Positions 1-8,106 of a DNA stretch of 64,000 nt are shown here, piece after piece. Where the stretch lies: assembly GCF_000308595.1 (NCBI RefSeq), contig NZ_BAGA01000185.1:1-64000 (forward strand), written 5' to 3'. The stretch is from Nocardia higoensis NBRC 100133. GTDB lineage: Bacteria > Actinomycetota > Actinomycetes > Mycobacteriales > Mycobacteriaceae. The translations under genes were made by a program, and so were the position numbers. Positions within the stretch are counted from its first letter, which is position 1; every line of letters starts with the position of its first letter. The notes under the pieces are model-generated. The model was given only the letters and a program-made list of their open reading frames with translations. It did not search any database and had not been told where the DNA came from.

Positions 1-5
1 CCCCG

Positions 6-1412
6 GTGAGCGCGGGCCCCGGCGAGGCGGTCCTGGTTATCGACGATCGGGGACAGATCAGCTGGTGGTCGGGGCGTGCGGCCGCCGTGCCCGCCGTCGA
101 CCTGCGGCTCGGGCCGGGGATCACCGGGCGGATCGACCCGGCGGCGCCACACCGATTGCTGTCCTGGGCCCTCGAACCGGGCGCCGCGCCCGACCCGCTC
201 GGCGCCGCGCTCGCCGATCCCGAACTGGCCGATCTGGTGACGATATTGCGCACGCGGGGCGAAGCCGTCTACGCCCTGGACTGCCCCGATCTCACGCAGC
301 CCTGGCGCGAGCGCGCGAGGATCGCGGCGGTCGCCCGCTGGACGATGCGCCCGGTCCACCACGGCGCGCTGCTGATCGACCGCGCCGTGGCCGAGCACGC
401 CACCGGCGAACTGGTCGCGGCAGGAAGGTTGTTCCGGCACGCCGAGTACGCCTTCGCGCAGCTCGGCGAACGCTGTCTCGACGGCGAACTGTCCGCCTCG
501 GCCGTCGAGCTGCTGCGCACGGCCACGCCCGCCGCCGCTGTGCACGGACTGACCGGAGCAGCCGCCGAATTGACCGCCGCGCTCGACGACGCCGAAATCG
601 TCGATGTCGCGGCACTGCTGGACGCGGTCCGACGCTGGTCCGTCGATATCGATACACCCGGTGCGGTGCCGGTCGCCGCGACGCTCGGCGGCGAGATCCC
701 GCAGAACGAGGTGGACCAGGTGCACCTCGACCCGACCGTATTGCCGCCGCGCATCCTCTCCTGGCAGGGCGCCCGCACTCCCGAACTCCGCGTCGAGCAC
801 CTTCCGGACGCCGATGCCTTCCGGCTCGGCGCCCATCTCGCCGCCGGCGTCGACCCGCTGTGCCGCGAGGTCGCCGACCTGCTCGCCTATGCCGCCGACC
901 GCGAGACCGGCGCACTGCTCGCGGTCACCGCGACCACGGTCGAGGGCAGGCTTGTCGTCGCAGAACTCCCCGCAGGCGGAAGAGACTCGCGCACCGTGCA
1001 TTTCGGATTGTTCTCCGCCGATATCGCACCCGCGGCCCTACGGGCCGACCCGGTCGGACGCGGACTCGTCGATGTCGACCGCGCGATGATCGAAGCCTGG
1101 AATCAGCACCGGACGGCGCTGGTCACCCTCGCCTCGGTGCCCGCGGACGCGCCGGAACCGGAGCTGGCGGAAGCCCGGCTGCGCTGCGAGGAACATCTCC
1201 TGCTCGCCGAATCGGCGGCGCTCGATGCCCAGGGCATCGTGGCAGGCATGCTGGAGCAACCCGGCATCGAGGACGCGAACCCGCGCGGCATGCTGACCGC
1301 CCGGCACTCCGCGGTCCAGGCCTACCTGGACGCGCTGCGCGCCCCCGAGGTCGCCGCCGACCCGCTCACCCTCACCGAACTGATCCCGCCCGATGCGGAG
1401 ACCGACCGGTGA
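6..1412 (+). CDS. Hypothetical protein coupled to CHAT protein
   Basis: I do not recognise this 468-residue protein. It is soluble, with no signal peptide or membrane segment visible. It is rich in Ala and acidic residues, and its middle (about residues 130-330) looks helical. The GTG at position 6 lies at the very window edge, so a start further upstream cannot be excluded. Its stop overlaps the GTG of the next gene (GTGA, 4 bp), so the two are almost certainly translated together and probably act together. Since the partner carries a CHAT peptidase-like domain, this protein could be its substrate, regulator or recognition partner; that is inference from coupling alone. Confidence 0.6.
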   Translation: MSAGPGEAVLVIDDRGQISWWSGRAAAVPAVDLRLGPGITGRIDPAAPHRLLSWALEPGAAPDPLGAALADPELADLVTILRTRGEAVYALDCPDLTQPWRERARIAAVARWTMRPVHHGALLIDRAVAEHATGELVAAGRLFRHAEYAFAQLGERCLDGELSASAVELLRTATPAAAVHGLTGAAAELTAALDDAEIVDVAALLDAVRRWSVDIDTPGAVPVAATLGGEIPQNEVDQVHLDPTVLPPRILSWQGARTPELRVEHLPDADAFRLGAHLAAGVDPLCREVADLLAYAADRETGALLAVTATTVEGRLVVAELPAGGRDSRTVHFGLFSADIAPAALRADPVGRGLVDVDRAMIEAWNQHRTALVTLASVPADAPEPELAEARLRCEEHLLLAESAALDAQGIVAGMLEQPGIEDANPRGMLTARHSAVQAYLDALRAPEVAADPLTLTELIPPDAETDR

Positions 1413-2758
1413 CCGACCCCGTCGACGTCCTCGTCCGGGCCACCGATGCCGGCGACACCTACCTGTCCTGGCGCTGGCTCGACGATCCGGCGCACCCGGA
1501 ATTCGCCGTCCTGCCCGCTGCCCGGGTCGGCGCGGCCGACGAACTGCTCGCCGCAGGCCTGCCCACCGCGCTACCGGGCGAGACCGCCGAGGCGGGCGTG
1601 CGCCGGGCGCTGATCTCCGGTCCGTTCGCCACCCCGGCGGGGGAGCGGGCACTGTCGGCCGCGCTCACCGATGTCGTGTTCCCGCAGCGGCTGCGCGAGC
1701 AGATCGCCGCGCGCGCTCGCGCGTCGGCCCGGGTGCGGGTCCGGTTCACGCCGAGTCCACGCCTGGCCCGCATCCCGTGGGAGCTGCTGTTCGTCACCGC
1801 CGGGCAGCGATTGCTCGAGGTCGCCGAATTCGTCCACGAACCCCCGGCCGCCGTGCACGCCGAACGTCCTCGGCTGCCCGAGGAGTGGCAGCGGGTGCGC
1901 GAGCGTCCCGCGCTGCTGGTCATCGACCCGCCGACGCCGCGCAGTGCGGTCGGCTACGGACCGGTCCTGGACCGCTCCGATCAGCTGCTGTTCCTGCGCC
2001 GGCTGTCCGAGCACGCCGCCGCGGGCCGGGTGCCCCGGGCCGAACGGGCGAGCGCGATCAGAGCCTCGACCCGCCACGATCTCAGCGCCGCGCTCGCGGT
2101 GCCGCGCTCACGCCTGTTCTATCTGGGACATGTGTCGGCGCGGTCGGAGGAACCGGGGTCGGCGGCGCTGCACCTGTCCGACACCGCGCAGACCTGGGGT
2201 GAAGCCACCCCGCTGAGCCGGGTCGGTCCGGACGGCATCGCGCGCGTCGATCCGCGTGACCACCGCCCGCTCGCGGCGCTGGACCTGTTCCTCGGCACCG
2301 TCAATGCCGACGAGCCGGTATGGCGTTCCTACGGCAGTACGGGACCGCGGCGCGGCCACGAACTCTGGCCGATGCCGCCGCGGGTGGCGATGATCGTCTG
2401 CGAAGGCCACGCCGACTTCCGCGCCGAGGAGACCTTCGGCCTGGTCGTTGCGATGATCCACGCCGGAGCCGGCCTGGTCACCACCACCCGGTGGACGCTG
2501 CCCGCCGACCGGGAGTTCCGCAGGCTGCCCGGCGTGGCCGCCGATGCCCGCCCGGTCACCGAACTCGCCCTGCGGGTCGACGCCGCGCACGAATGCGCCG
2601 ACCCCGTCGCCGAACTCACCGCATGGCAGCGCGACCGGCTGCGCGCCTGGTGCGGCGACTCGGCCGACCCGACGGGCACCCCGCTGGTCTGGGCGAGCCC
2701 GACGCACACCATCGCGCCGGCCCGCGCGGTGGTCGACACCGGCCACCGCGCGTCCTGA
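1409..2758 (+). CDS. CHAT domain-containing protein
   Basis: A 449-residue protein with the hallmarks of CHAT, the caspase/separase-like cysteine peptidase fold. RIPWELLF at about 121-128 is the conserved strand-helix before the core. His241 in LFYLGHVS is the probable catalytic His. Cys331 in VAMIVCEGH is the probable nucleophile, followed by the FGLVVAMIHAGAG segment. CHAT proteins are typically proteases or scaffolds in caspase-like signalling and conflict systems. No membrane segment or repeat domain is fused to it, so specificity probably comes from the coupled upstream protein. The GTG start at 1409 is set by the 4-bp overlap. It ends 7 bp from a convergent operon with no room for a terminator. 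Confidence 0.8.
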   Translation: MTDPVDVLVRATDAGDTYLSWRWLDDPAHPEFAVLPAARVGAADELLAAGLPTALPGETAEAGVRRALISGPFATPAGERALSAALTDVVFPQRLREQIAARARASARVRVRFTPSPRLARIPWELLFVTAGQRLLEVAEFVHEPPAAVHAERPRLPEEWQRVRERPALLVIDPPTPRSAVGYGPVLDRSDQLLFLRRLSEHAAAGRVPRAERASAIRASTRHDLSAALAVPRSRLFYLGHVSARSEEPGSAALHLSDTAQTWGEATPLSRVGPDGIARVDPRDHRPLAALDLFLGTVNADEPVWRSYGSTGPRRGHELWPMPPRVAMIVCEGHADFRAEETFGLVVAMIHAGAGLVTTTRWTLPADREFRRLPGVAADARPVTELALRVDAAHECADPVAELTAWQRDRLRAWCGDSADPTGTPLVWASPTHTIAPARAVVDTGHRAS

Positions 2759-2765
2759 GCGGCGG

Positions 2766-3575
2766 CTACTTCCGGTCGAGCACGGCCTTGGCCACCGTGT
2801 CGAGCACGAAGCCGAGCGCGCCGATGACGACGATCACCGCCATCACCTGGTCGTAGGCGAGCTGGTCGCGGGCATTGAGGATCTGGTAGCCCAATCCGGA
2901 ACGCACGCCGAGCATTTCGGCCGGTACCAGCACGACCCAGGCGATGCCGAGGGCGATCCGCAGACCGGCCTGCACGGGGCCGCGTACGGCGGGCAGGATC
3001 ACCGAGGTCAGCTGTTCACGCCGGGTCGCCCCGAAGGAGCGGGCCACCAGCACCAGACCGGGATCGATGGCGCGCACGCCCGCACTGGTGTTCAGCACGA
3101 TCGGCCACACCGCGGCGGCGGCGACCAGGAACACCACCGGCTGATTGCCGATGCCGAAGACGGCCACCGCGATCGGCGCCCACGACAGCGGCGAGATCAT
3201 CCGCAGGAACTGCACGACGGGCGCTACCGCGTATTCGGTCCCCGCGTGCAGTCCGAGCAGCAGTCCGAGCGGGACGCCGATGGTCACGGCGATCAGCAGA
3301 CCCAGCAGCAGGCGCCACAGGCTGACCGCGATATCGGGTAGCAGCACGTCGCGGTCGTGGAGCGCGTGCAGAGCGCCGGGCACGTGCTGGGGTGCGAACT
3401 CGCGCAGCAGCGAATCCTGGCCGGCGAGAACGCTGGTGACCAGCCACCAGATCGCCAGCGCCGCGACGATGGCGAGGACGCGGGGCAGCACCGAACGGCG
3501 CGGCTTGCGCACGGGCCCGGCCGGATTCAGCGGCGCGTCGGGCAGGCTCGGCCCGGAGGTGGTGATGGTGCTCAC
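2766..3575 (-). CDS. ABC transporter permease, SsuC/TauC type
   Basis: A 269-residue inner-membrane permease. About six hydrophobic segments follow a 35-residue hydrophilic N-terminus. The EAA-loop region near the C-terminal third (ARSFGATRREQLTSVILPAV) is typical of the BPD_transp_1 family that moves sulfonates, taurine, nitrate or cyanate. The GTG start overlaps the stop of the substrate-binding gene (4 bp). It is the last gene of the operon running from 7284 to 2766, together with its ATPase and binding protein. The substrate is not given by the sequence; the leader peptide upstream of the operon favours an organosulfur compound. Confidence 0.85.
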   Translation of the reverse strand: MSTITTSGPSLPDAPLNPAGPVRKPRRSVLPRVLAIVAALAIWWLVTSVLAGQDSLLREFAPQHVPGALHALHDRDVLLPDIAVSLWRLLLGLLIAVTIGVPLGLLLGLHAGTEYAVAPVVQFLRMISPLSWAPIAVAVFGIGNQPVVFLVAAAAVWPIVLNTSAGVRAIDPGLVLVARSFGATRREQLTSVILPAVRGPVQAGLRIALGIAWVVLVPAEMLGVRSGLGYQILNARDQLAYDQVMAVIVVIGALGFVLDTVAKAVLDRK

Positions 3576-4732
3576 GATGGGTCGATCTCCTCGGTACGGG
3601 TCAGCGAGTCCGGTATGCCGACGGCGCGGGGGCCGCCCAGCCGGTCGAGTGCGGTGCGCACGAAGCGGTCGTCGACGAGTTCGCCGTGCACGCGCGCCGG
3701 GTCGAGCCGGTCGAGGAACCGGGTGTCGCCGTCGACGAGGGTGCCCGGCATCGCGGCGATCAGCGCGGCGGTGAAGCTCGGGAAGGGGAACGGCTGGAAG
3801 CCGATGCGCTGCGGATTCCAGTCCGCGTGCCGCACCGGCGGCGGCTTCGGATAGGTGAGCGCGGTGGTGATCGCGGGCAGCGGCTGCGGAAGATAGTTCG
3901 CCGACAGCATTTTCGCGGTCTCGGTGCGGTCGGCGTCGATGCGCACCTGCGCGGCGACCACGCCGTCGGTGAGCGCCTGGGCCGCCTCGGGGCGGCGGTC
4001 GAGCAGATCCTGGTGCACGACCAGCGCGCAGCAGGCGTGGTCGCGCCACAGGTCGCCGAGATAGCGGTGGATGCGGCCGATCCCGCGCACCTGCGCGGCG
4101 GCATTGAACGGGTCGGCCACGGTGAATCCGGCGATGGAGCCGTTGGCCAGCGCGGGCACCATGTCCGACGGGCTCATCACGACCAGTTCCACGGTGCGAT
4201 CGGCGCGGGCGGCGGCGCGGCGGATGACCGGTCGCAGCCCGTTCTCGCGCAGGTACTGCTGGACGATGATGTTGTGGATCGACCACCAGCCCGGAATGGC
4301 GACCTGGGAACCTGCCAACTGTTCGGGCTCGGTGATGTGCGGCGCGACGGTCAGCGCCGAGCCGTTGGTGTGGTTCCAGCCGAGCACCCGGACGTCCGCG
4401 CCCAGGCTGTATTTCAACTGCACCGCCATCGGCATGAGCAGATGCACCACGTCGACCTGGCGGGTCAGGAACGCCTCGGCCAGCGACGCCCAGCTGCGGA
4501 ACAGCACCGGCTTGCCCGCGGCCAGGGTGCCGGGGGCGACGGTGTTCGCGCCGTGGGCGATCAGCAGGGGCGAGGCGTCGGTGATCGGCAGGTAGCCGAT
4601 GCGCAGCGTCTCGGCGGTGTTGGCGCGGTCGGTGCTCGCCGCGCGCGCCAGATCGGCGATGCCCGCGACGCCACCCGCGGCGACCAGTCCGGCGCACCCG
4701 CACAGCAGGGCGCGCCGGGACAGTCCGCTCAC
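3572..4732 (-). CDS. ABC transporter substrate-binding protein, NrtA/CmpA/SsuA type
   Basis: A 386-residue exported solute-binding protein. The N-terminus has twin arginines (LSRRALLCG) and a hydrophobic stretch ending near ADLARAAS, consistent with Tat export; a lipobox-like LCGC lies unusually early. The mature part starts with TLRIGYLPITDASPL and contains SDMVPALANGSIAGFTVADPFN, the pattern of the NMT1-like family that binds nitrate, bicarbonate, sulfonates or thiamine precursors. Start and stop each overlap a neighbour by 4 bp (GTGA), so the three transport genes are translationally coupled. Organosulfur is the best guess for the ligand from context; nitrate or cyanate remain possible. 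Confidence 0.8.
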   Translation of the reverse strand: MSGLSRRALLCGCAGLVAAGGVAGIADLARAASTDRANTAETLRIGYLPITDASPLLIAHGANTVAPGTLAAGKPVLFRSWASLAEAFLTRQVDVVHLLMPMAVQLKYSLGADVRVLGWNHTNGSALTVAPHITEPEQLAGSQVAIPGWWSIHNIIVQQYLRENGLRPVIRRAAARADRTVELVVMSPSDMVPALANGSIAGFTVADPFNAAAQVRGIGRIHRYLGDLWRDHACCALVVHQDLLDRRPEAAQALTDGVVAAQVRIDADRTETAKMLSANYLPQPLPAITTALTYPKPPPVRHADWNPQRIGFQPFPFPSFTAALIAAMPGTLVDGDTRFLDRLDPARVHGELVDDRFVRTALDRLGGPRAVGIPDSLTRTEEIDPS

Positions 4733-5451
4733 GCGGGCACCACCGTCTCGCGGTAACCGGCGACGATGCGCTCGCGCACGCTCACCGACTCCTCGCCGGT
4801 CACCCGCACGTCCTCGCGCACCGACGCGCCGGGACCGATGAGCACGATCCGGTCGGCCAGCCGCAGCGCCTCGTCGACGTCGTGGGTGACCAGGACCGTG
4901 GTGCAGGACAATTCGGCGACCAGGGTGCGCAGCCAGTCCTGCAGGTCGGCGCGCACGGCCGGATCGAGCGCGCTGAACGGCTCGTCCAGCAGCAGCAGCC
5001 GGGGCCGCACCGCCGCGGCGCGGATCACCGCGATGCGCTGGGCCTGCCCGCCGGAGAGCTGGTCGGGGTAGCGGGCGGCGAGTTCGCCGAGGCCGAAGTG
5101 CTCGAGCAGGCCGAGGGCGTGCTGCGGGTCGAAGCCGTCGCGGTGGCGGGCGAACCGGCCGCCGAACAGAATGTTGTCGCGCACGGTCAGCCACGGCATG
5201 AGCAGCGGCTGCTGGAAGACCGTGCCGGTGGCGGGCGGAACGGTCTGCCCGTCCCAGTCGATGCTGCCCCCGTCGAGGTGGTCGAGTCCGGCCAGCACCC
5301 GCAGCAGGGTGGACTTGCCGCTGCCGCTGGCGCCGAGCACGGCCAGCGTCTCACCCGCGGTGACCGCGAGATCGATCCCGCCGAGCACCGGCTCGCCGCG
5401 CCCGGGAAAGGACTTGCGTCCGCCCGTTATCTGTACTGCGAGAGTTCCCAT
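4729..5451 (-). CDS. ABC transporter ATP-binding protein, SsuB/TauB type
   Basis: A 240-residue cytoplasmic ATPase that energises the adjacent permease. Visible motifs are Walker A GASGSGKST (about 40-48), a Q-loop in TVFQQPLLMPW, the ABC signature LSGGQ, Walker B LLLLDEP and the switch His in VTHD. Length is normal for the SsuB/TauB/NrtD group. The ATG start lies 25 bp inside the 3' end of the upstream flavoprotein gene, which argues for co-expression of oxidoreductase and transporter. Its stop overlaps the start of the binding-protein gene. Confidence 0.88.
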   Translation of the reverse strand: MGTLAVQITGGRKSFPGRGEPVLGGIDLAVTAGETLAVLGASGSGKSTLLRVLAGLDHLDGGSIDWDGQTVPPATGTVFQQPLLMPWLTVRDNILFGGRFARHRDGFDPQHALGLLEHFGLGELAARYPDQLSGGQAQRIAVIRAAAVRPRLLLLDEPFSALDPAVRADLQDWLRTLVAELSCTTVLVTHDVDEALRLADRIVLIGPGASVREDVRVTGEESVSVRERIVAGYRETVVPA

Positions 5452-6509
5452 CGCAATTGCCCTTCCGAAGGAGATTGGATCGGCAGGAAGGCGGCTTCCC
5501 GGAACCGACGATTGGTGGCGCCCGAGGTGGCATAACCGGCTCCGCCGCGCAGGGCGAACTCGAGCCGGGTGGCCTCGACGGCGAGCCGGGCGGCGTCCAG
5601 CCGGACGCTCAGCAGTGCCGCCCCGCCGACTCCGGCGGGGGCGGCGGCATGGGTGTGCAGGCGTGCCCGCACGTCGTCGCGCGCGCTCGCCAGCGCGTCG
5701 AAATCCGCACGGAACTGTTCGCCGAGTCCGTGCAACAGTGCTTCGGACTCGGCCAGCGCACGGCGGGCGATGCCGACGCAGAACGCCGACTGCAACAGCA
5801 GGAAGGTCGAGCGGATGGACGAACAGAAGTGCGGCAGATCGGGCGTGATCACCCGGTCGCCGGAGATCACCACATCGGTGAAGCGCAGCGAGGTCGAGGA
5901 GGTGGCGCCGAGCGCGAGCAGCTCCGGGCACGGCGCGACCGCGACACCGGGACTGTCCGCGCCGGTACAGGCCACATGCCCGCGCCCGTTCTCGTCCCGG
6001 AAGGGGAAGACGATCAGCGCTTCGGGAAAGACGTTGGAGGCCCAGGCGATCGGGCCGCTGATCCGGTGCCCGTCCGGGCCCGGCGCACCCACCAACGGCA
6101 GGTCGCCGAGTCCGGCCAGGTGCTTGAGCGCCGCCGCCATCGCGGTGACGCCGATCCGCCGCCCGGACACCAGTTCGTCGAGATGCGCCGACCGCACCGG
6201 CTCCGGGGCGCGCGCGACGTACTCGATGGTCATGCGCTGCGCCCACAGCGAGAAGGCGACGGTCAGGCTCTCGCCCGCCACCTGTTCGACCACGGTGACG
6301 ATTCCGCCGATCTCGCGCTCGCCCAGCCCGATCCCGAGCAGGCCGAGGCGGCCGAGTTCGGCGATGTCGACGCGGACGTCGGTCTCGCCTCTGTCCAGGG
6401 CGGCGGCGCGGTCCCGTACGAAGGCGGTGGCCTCCGCGAGCGCGGTGGCGTCGCCGGGGACGAGGGCATCGCCGCGGACAGGGGTGGCGGCGGTCGAGCA
6501 AGCAGTCAC
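5427..6509 (-). CDS. Acyl-CoA dehydrogenase-like flavoprotein
   Basis: A 360-residue protein of the acyl-CoA dehydrogenase fold. A helical N-terminal domain runs to about residue 110, a beta domain with ISGPIAWASNVFPEALIVFP and LRFTDVVISGDRV is in the middle, and the C-terminal helical bundle contains GGAGYATSGATNRRFREAAF. The catalytic Glu expected in true dehydrogenases is not obvious. This, with the sulfonate-type transporter and sulfur-type leader, suggests the FMN-dependent monooxygenase branch (SfnB/DszC-like) acting on organosulfur compounds. That assignment is inference. The GTG start at 6509 follows a roughly 50-bp gap after the DUF4242-like gene. Confidence 0.7.
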   Translation of the reverse strand: MTACSTAATPVRGDALVPGDATALAEATAFVRDRAAALDRGETDVRVDIAELGRLGLLGIGLGEREIGGIVTVVEQVAGESLTVAFSLWAQRMTIEYVARAPEPVRSAHLDELVSGRRIGVTAMAAALKHLAGLGDLPLVGAPGPDGHRISGPIAWASNVFPEALIVFPFRDENGRGHVACTGADSPGVAVAPCPELLALGATSSTSLRFTDVVISGDRVITPDLPHFCSSIRSTFLLLQSAFCVGIARRALAESEALLHGLGEQFRADFDALASARDDVRARLHTHAAAPAGVGGAALLSVRLDAARLAVEATRLEFALRGGAGYATSGATNRRFREAAFLPIQSPSEGQLRWELSQYR

Positions 6510-6558
6510 AGCGGTCGGTTCCCTCTGGTCGGGGCGGGCGGGAGTGGGGTGCTACGGG

Positions 6559-7077
6559 TTACGACTGGGGGTTCGCCAGCGGGTGCAGCCGGTCGATCGG
6601 GGTGCTGACGGCCTCGCGGGCCCGGCGCACGGCCGCCTCGTCGGGGGCGTCGTAGAAACACAGGCACTTGTCCATGTCCTCACGGACATAGGTGCGCAGG
6701 AAGTCGACCTCGGGCACATCGGCGTACTTGGGGGAGTTGGCCTTCTTGCGGGCCAGGTAGGTCGGCATGTCGATGCCGGCCGGAATGTCCCACTCCACCA
6801 GGTAGCCGGCCGCCGGGCGGGCGGCCTTGAGCTGGGCCAGTTCGGCGCCGACCAGGCGGACCTCGTGCGGGCCGTCGACCTCGCCGAGCGCGCCGTCGGA
6901 AGGGATCTCCGGACCGCGGCAGGCCTCGAACTCCGCGACCGCGAAGATCCGTCCGGCGTCACCGGTGACCTGGGCCTCGATCAGTTCGCCGCCTGCCTCG
7001 CCGAAACGGCGGGCCAGTTCGTCGATCGCCTTGCTCGCGTCGATCGCGGGCACGAGCTCGTACAGGTACAGGGACAT
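6559..7077 (-). CDS. DUF4242-like protein
   Basis: A 172-residue soluble protein. Its C-terminal part (VDFLRTYVREDMDKCLCFYDAPDEAAVRRA) matches the DUF4242 pattern, a small ferredoxin-like fold whose characterised relatives include metal-binding proteins. A similar half-pattern at the N-terminus (YLYELVPAIDASKA) suggests a two-domain arrangement. It is the first structural gene of the operon, about 125 nt downstream of the leader peptide stop, and its ATG is preceded by GAAAGG. No enzymatic role can be read from the sequence. It may bind metal or substrate for the downstream flavoprotein and transporter. Confidence 0.65.
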   Translation of the reverse strand: MSLYLYELVPAIDASKAIDELARRFGEAGGELIEAQVTGDAGRIFAVAEFEACRGPEIPSDGALGEVDGPHEVRLVGAELAQLKAARPAAGYLVEWDIPAGIDMPTYLARKKANSPKYADVPEVDFLRTYVREDMDKCLCFYDAPDEAAVRRAREAVSTPIDRLHPLANPQS

Positions 7078-7120
7078 GCGGAAATACCTTTCGCAGAACG
7101 GATTCCAGAACAGACCGCGG

Positions 7121-7139
7121 CCCGGATACGAATTCCGGG
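7121..7139 (-). promoter_or_regulatory. Hairpin in the leader between leader peptide and operon
   Basis: CCCGG and CCGGG pair around a 9-nt loop containing GAATTC, within a wider GC-rich context (GTCACCCGGTCCCGG on the transcript side). It sits about 45 nt ahead of the first structural gene and after the leader peptide stop, where an attenuator or antiterminator would be expected. Short stem, so support is moderate. Confidence 0.4.
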
Positions 7140-7203
7140 ACCGGGTGACGTGCCTGTCCCACCGGTCACGGCGAGGGACGGGCGCAGCGCGAGGAGAAGA
7201 AGG

Positions 7204-7284
7204 TCAGCGCTGGGGGCGACAGGCAGCGGTGGCCACGCGCACGAGATCCACGTGCAGGCGGCGAGTCAGAGTACTGCGGGTCAC
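7204..7284 (-). CDS. Putative leader peptide of the sulfur/cysteine-responsive type
   Basis: A 26-codon reading frame whose core LTRRLHVDLVRVATAAC matches the family of short actinobacterial leader peptides (RR-HVDL-RVA-C) found ahead of sulfur and cysteine metabolism genes. The GTG start sits 6 nt after a -10-like TATGGT, so the transcript is probably leaderless and starts with the GTG. The single Cys codon is fifth from the end. Between its stop and the first structural gene lies a GC-rich hairpin (7121-7139). The arrangement suggests translation-coupled attenuation that senses cysteine or sulfur supply. The peptide is seen; the mechanism is inferred from the family. Confidence 0.8.
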   Translation of the reverse strand: MTRSTLTRRLHVDLVRVATAACRPQR

Positions 7285-7290
7285 GGGCAC

Positions 7291-7320
7291 ACCATACCCA
7301 TAGATAGAACGATCTGTCTA
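7291..7320 (-). promoter_or_regulatory. Promoter of the leader peptide/organosulfur operon
   Basis: On the minus strand TAGACA (7320-7315) and TATGGT (7296-7291) are separated by 18 bp. Transcription starting 7 nt downstream would begin at the leader GTG. The -35 element lies inside the palindromic operator, so a bound repressor would block it. Confidence 0.6.
7301..7320. promoter_or_regulatory. Palindromic operator for the adjacent TetR regulator
   Basis: TAGATAGAACGATCTGTCTA is a 20-bp near-perfect palindrome: arms TAGATAGA/TCTGTCTA differ at one position around ACGA. It lies in the divergent region between the leader peptide operon and the TetR gene, overlapping the -35 of the minus-strand promoter and upstream of the plus-strand -10. 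This is the expected layout for an autoregulated TetR repressor controlling its divergent neighbour. Confidence 0.75.
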
Positions 7321-7334
7321 TGCCGGGATGCGGT

Positions 7335-7340
7335 TATGGT
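7335..7340 (+). promoter_or_regulatory. -10 element of the TetR gene, probably leaderless
   Basis: TATGGT followed by 6 nt and then the GTG start at 7347, the same spacing as the divergent promoter. The TetR mRNA probably starts at its GTG. Confidence 0.5.
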
Positions 7341-7346
7341 GGTGAC

Positions 7347-7931
7347 GTGACCACGTCGACGGAACCCGCGGCGGCCGCGCCCCGGAGCAAACCGAGCCCC
7401 GCGCAGCGCCTGCTCGACACCGCGACCACCCTCTTCGCCCAGCACGGCATCCGTGCCGTCGGCATCGACCGTGTGCTGGCCGAAGCTGGGGTGGCGCGCG
7501 CCAGCCTGTACTCCGGTTACGGCTCCAAGGACGCGCTCGTGCTGGCCTACCTCGAGCACATCGACCGCCGCGACCGCGACCGCTGGGAGAGCGCGGTCGC
7601 CGACTTGCCGGATCCGGGCGACCGGGTGCTGGCCTTCTTCGACCTCGCACTGGCCTCCGCGCCCGGCAAGGGCTTCCGCGGCTGCCAATATGCCAACGCA
7701 GCAACGGAATTCCCCGACGAGACGCTCGCCCCGGTGGTCGCGCATCGCGAATGGCTGCGCGACACACTCACCGATCTGCTCACCGAATGCGGCCTCGCCG
7801 AACCGCGGGCGCTGGCGCAGCGGATCCAGTTGATCTACGACGGCGCGCTGGCGGGCTCGAAACTCGAGCACTCGGTCGAGCCGCTGCGCCTGGGCCGCAC
7901 CCTGGCGGCCGGCCTGCTCGGTCGCGCGTGA
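7347..7931 (+). CDS. TetR/AcrR family transcriptional regulator
   Basis: A 194-residue repressor. The N-terminal HTH covers about residues 20-65 (AQRLLDTATTLFAQHGIRAVGIDRVLAEAGVARASLYSGYGSK). The ligand-binding domain has GFRGCQYANAATEFPD, a motif seen in LmrA/YxaF-type TetR proteins with a Cys in the pocket. The GTG at 7347 is preferred over an in-frame ATG at 7320 because the latter overlaps the operator and the -10. It diverges from the organosulfur operon and probably represses both itself and that operon through the palindrome at 7301-7320. The inducer is unknown. Confidence 0.85.
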   Translation: MTTSTEPAAAAPRSKPSPAQRLLDTATTLFAQHGIRAVGIDRVLAEAGVARASLYSGYGSKDALVLAYLEHIDRRDRDRWESAVADLPDPGDRVLAFFDLALASAPGKGFRGCQYANAATEFPDETLAPVVAHREWLRDTLTDLLTECGLAEPRALAQRIQLIYDGALAGSKLEHSVEPLRLGRTLAAGLLGRA

Positions 7932-8106
7932 TCGACGGCGTGGCCGCTGCCCGTTCGGGGCCCTGCGGTTCGGGGCCTGCCGGGCGGTGGTCCTGCCGGG
8001 CCGCGGACGCGGGCGCGGGCGCGCGATTCGTCCTGGAGAACCCCGGGCCGGACGGATACCGGTGCGGGGTCGCCGATCCGGACCTCGGCTCGCTCCGATC
8101 GCCGGG
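7932..8106. other. Intergenic region with GC-rich direct repeats
   Basis: Between convergent genes. Contains two copies of GTTCGGGGCC and two of CTGCCGGGC in tandem arrangement over about 45 bp, but no clear hairpin with a U-tract and no convincing reading frame. Confidence 0.4.
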
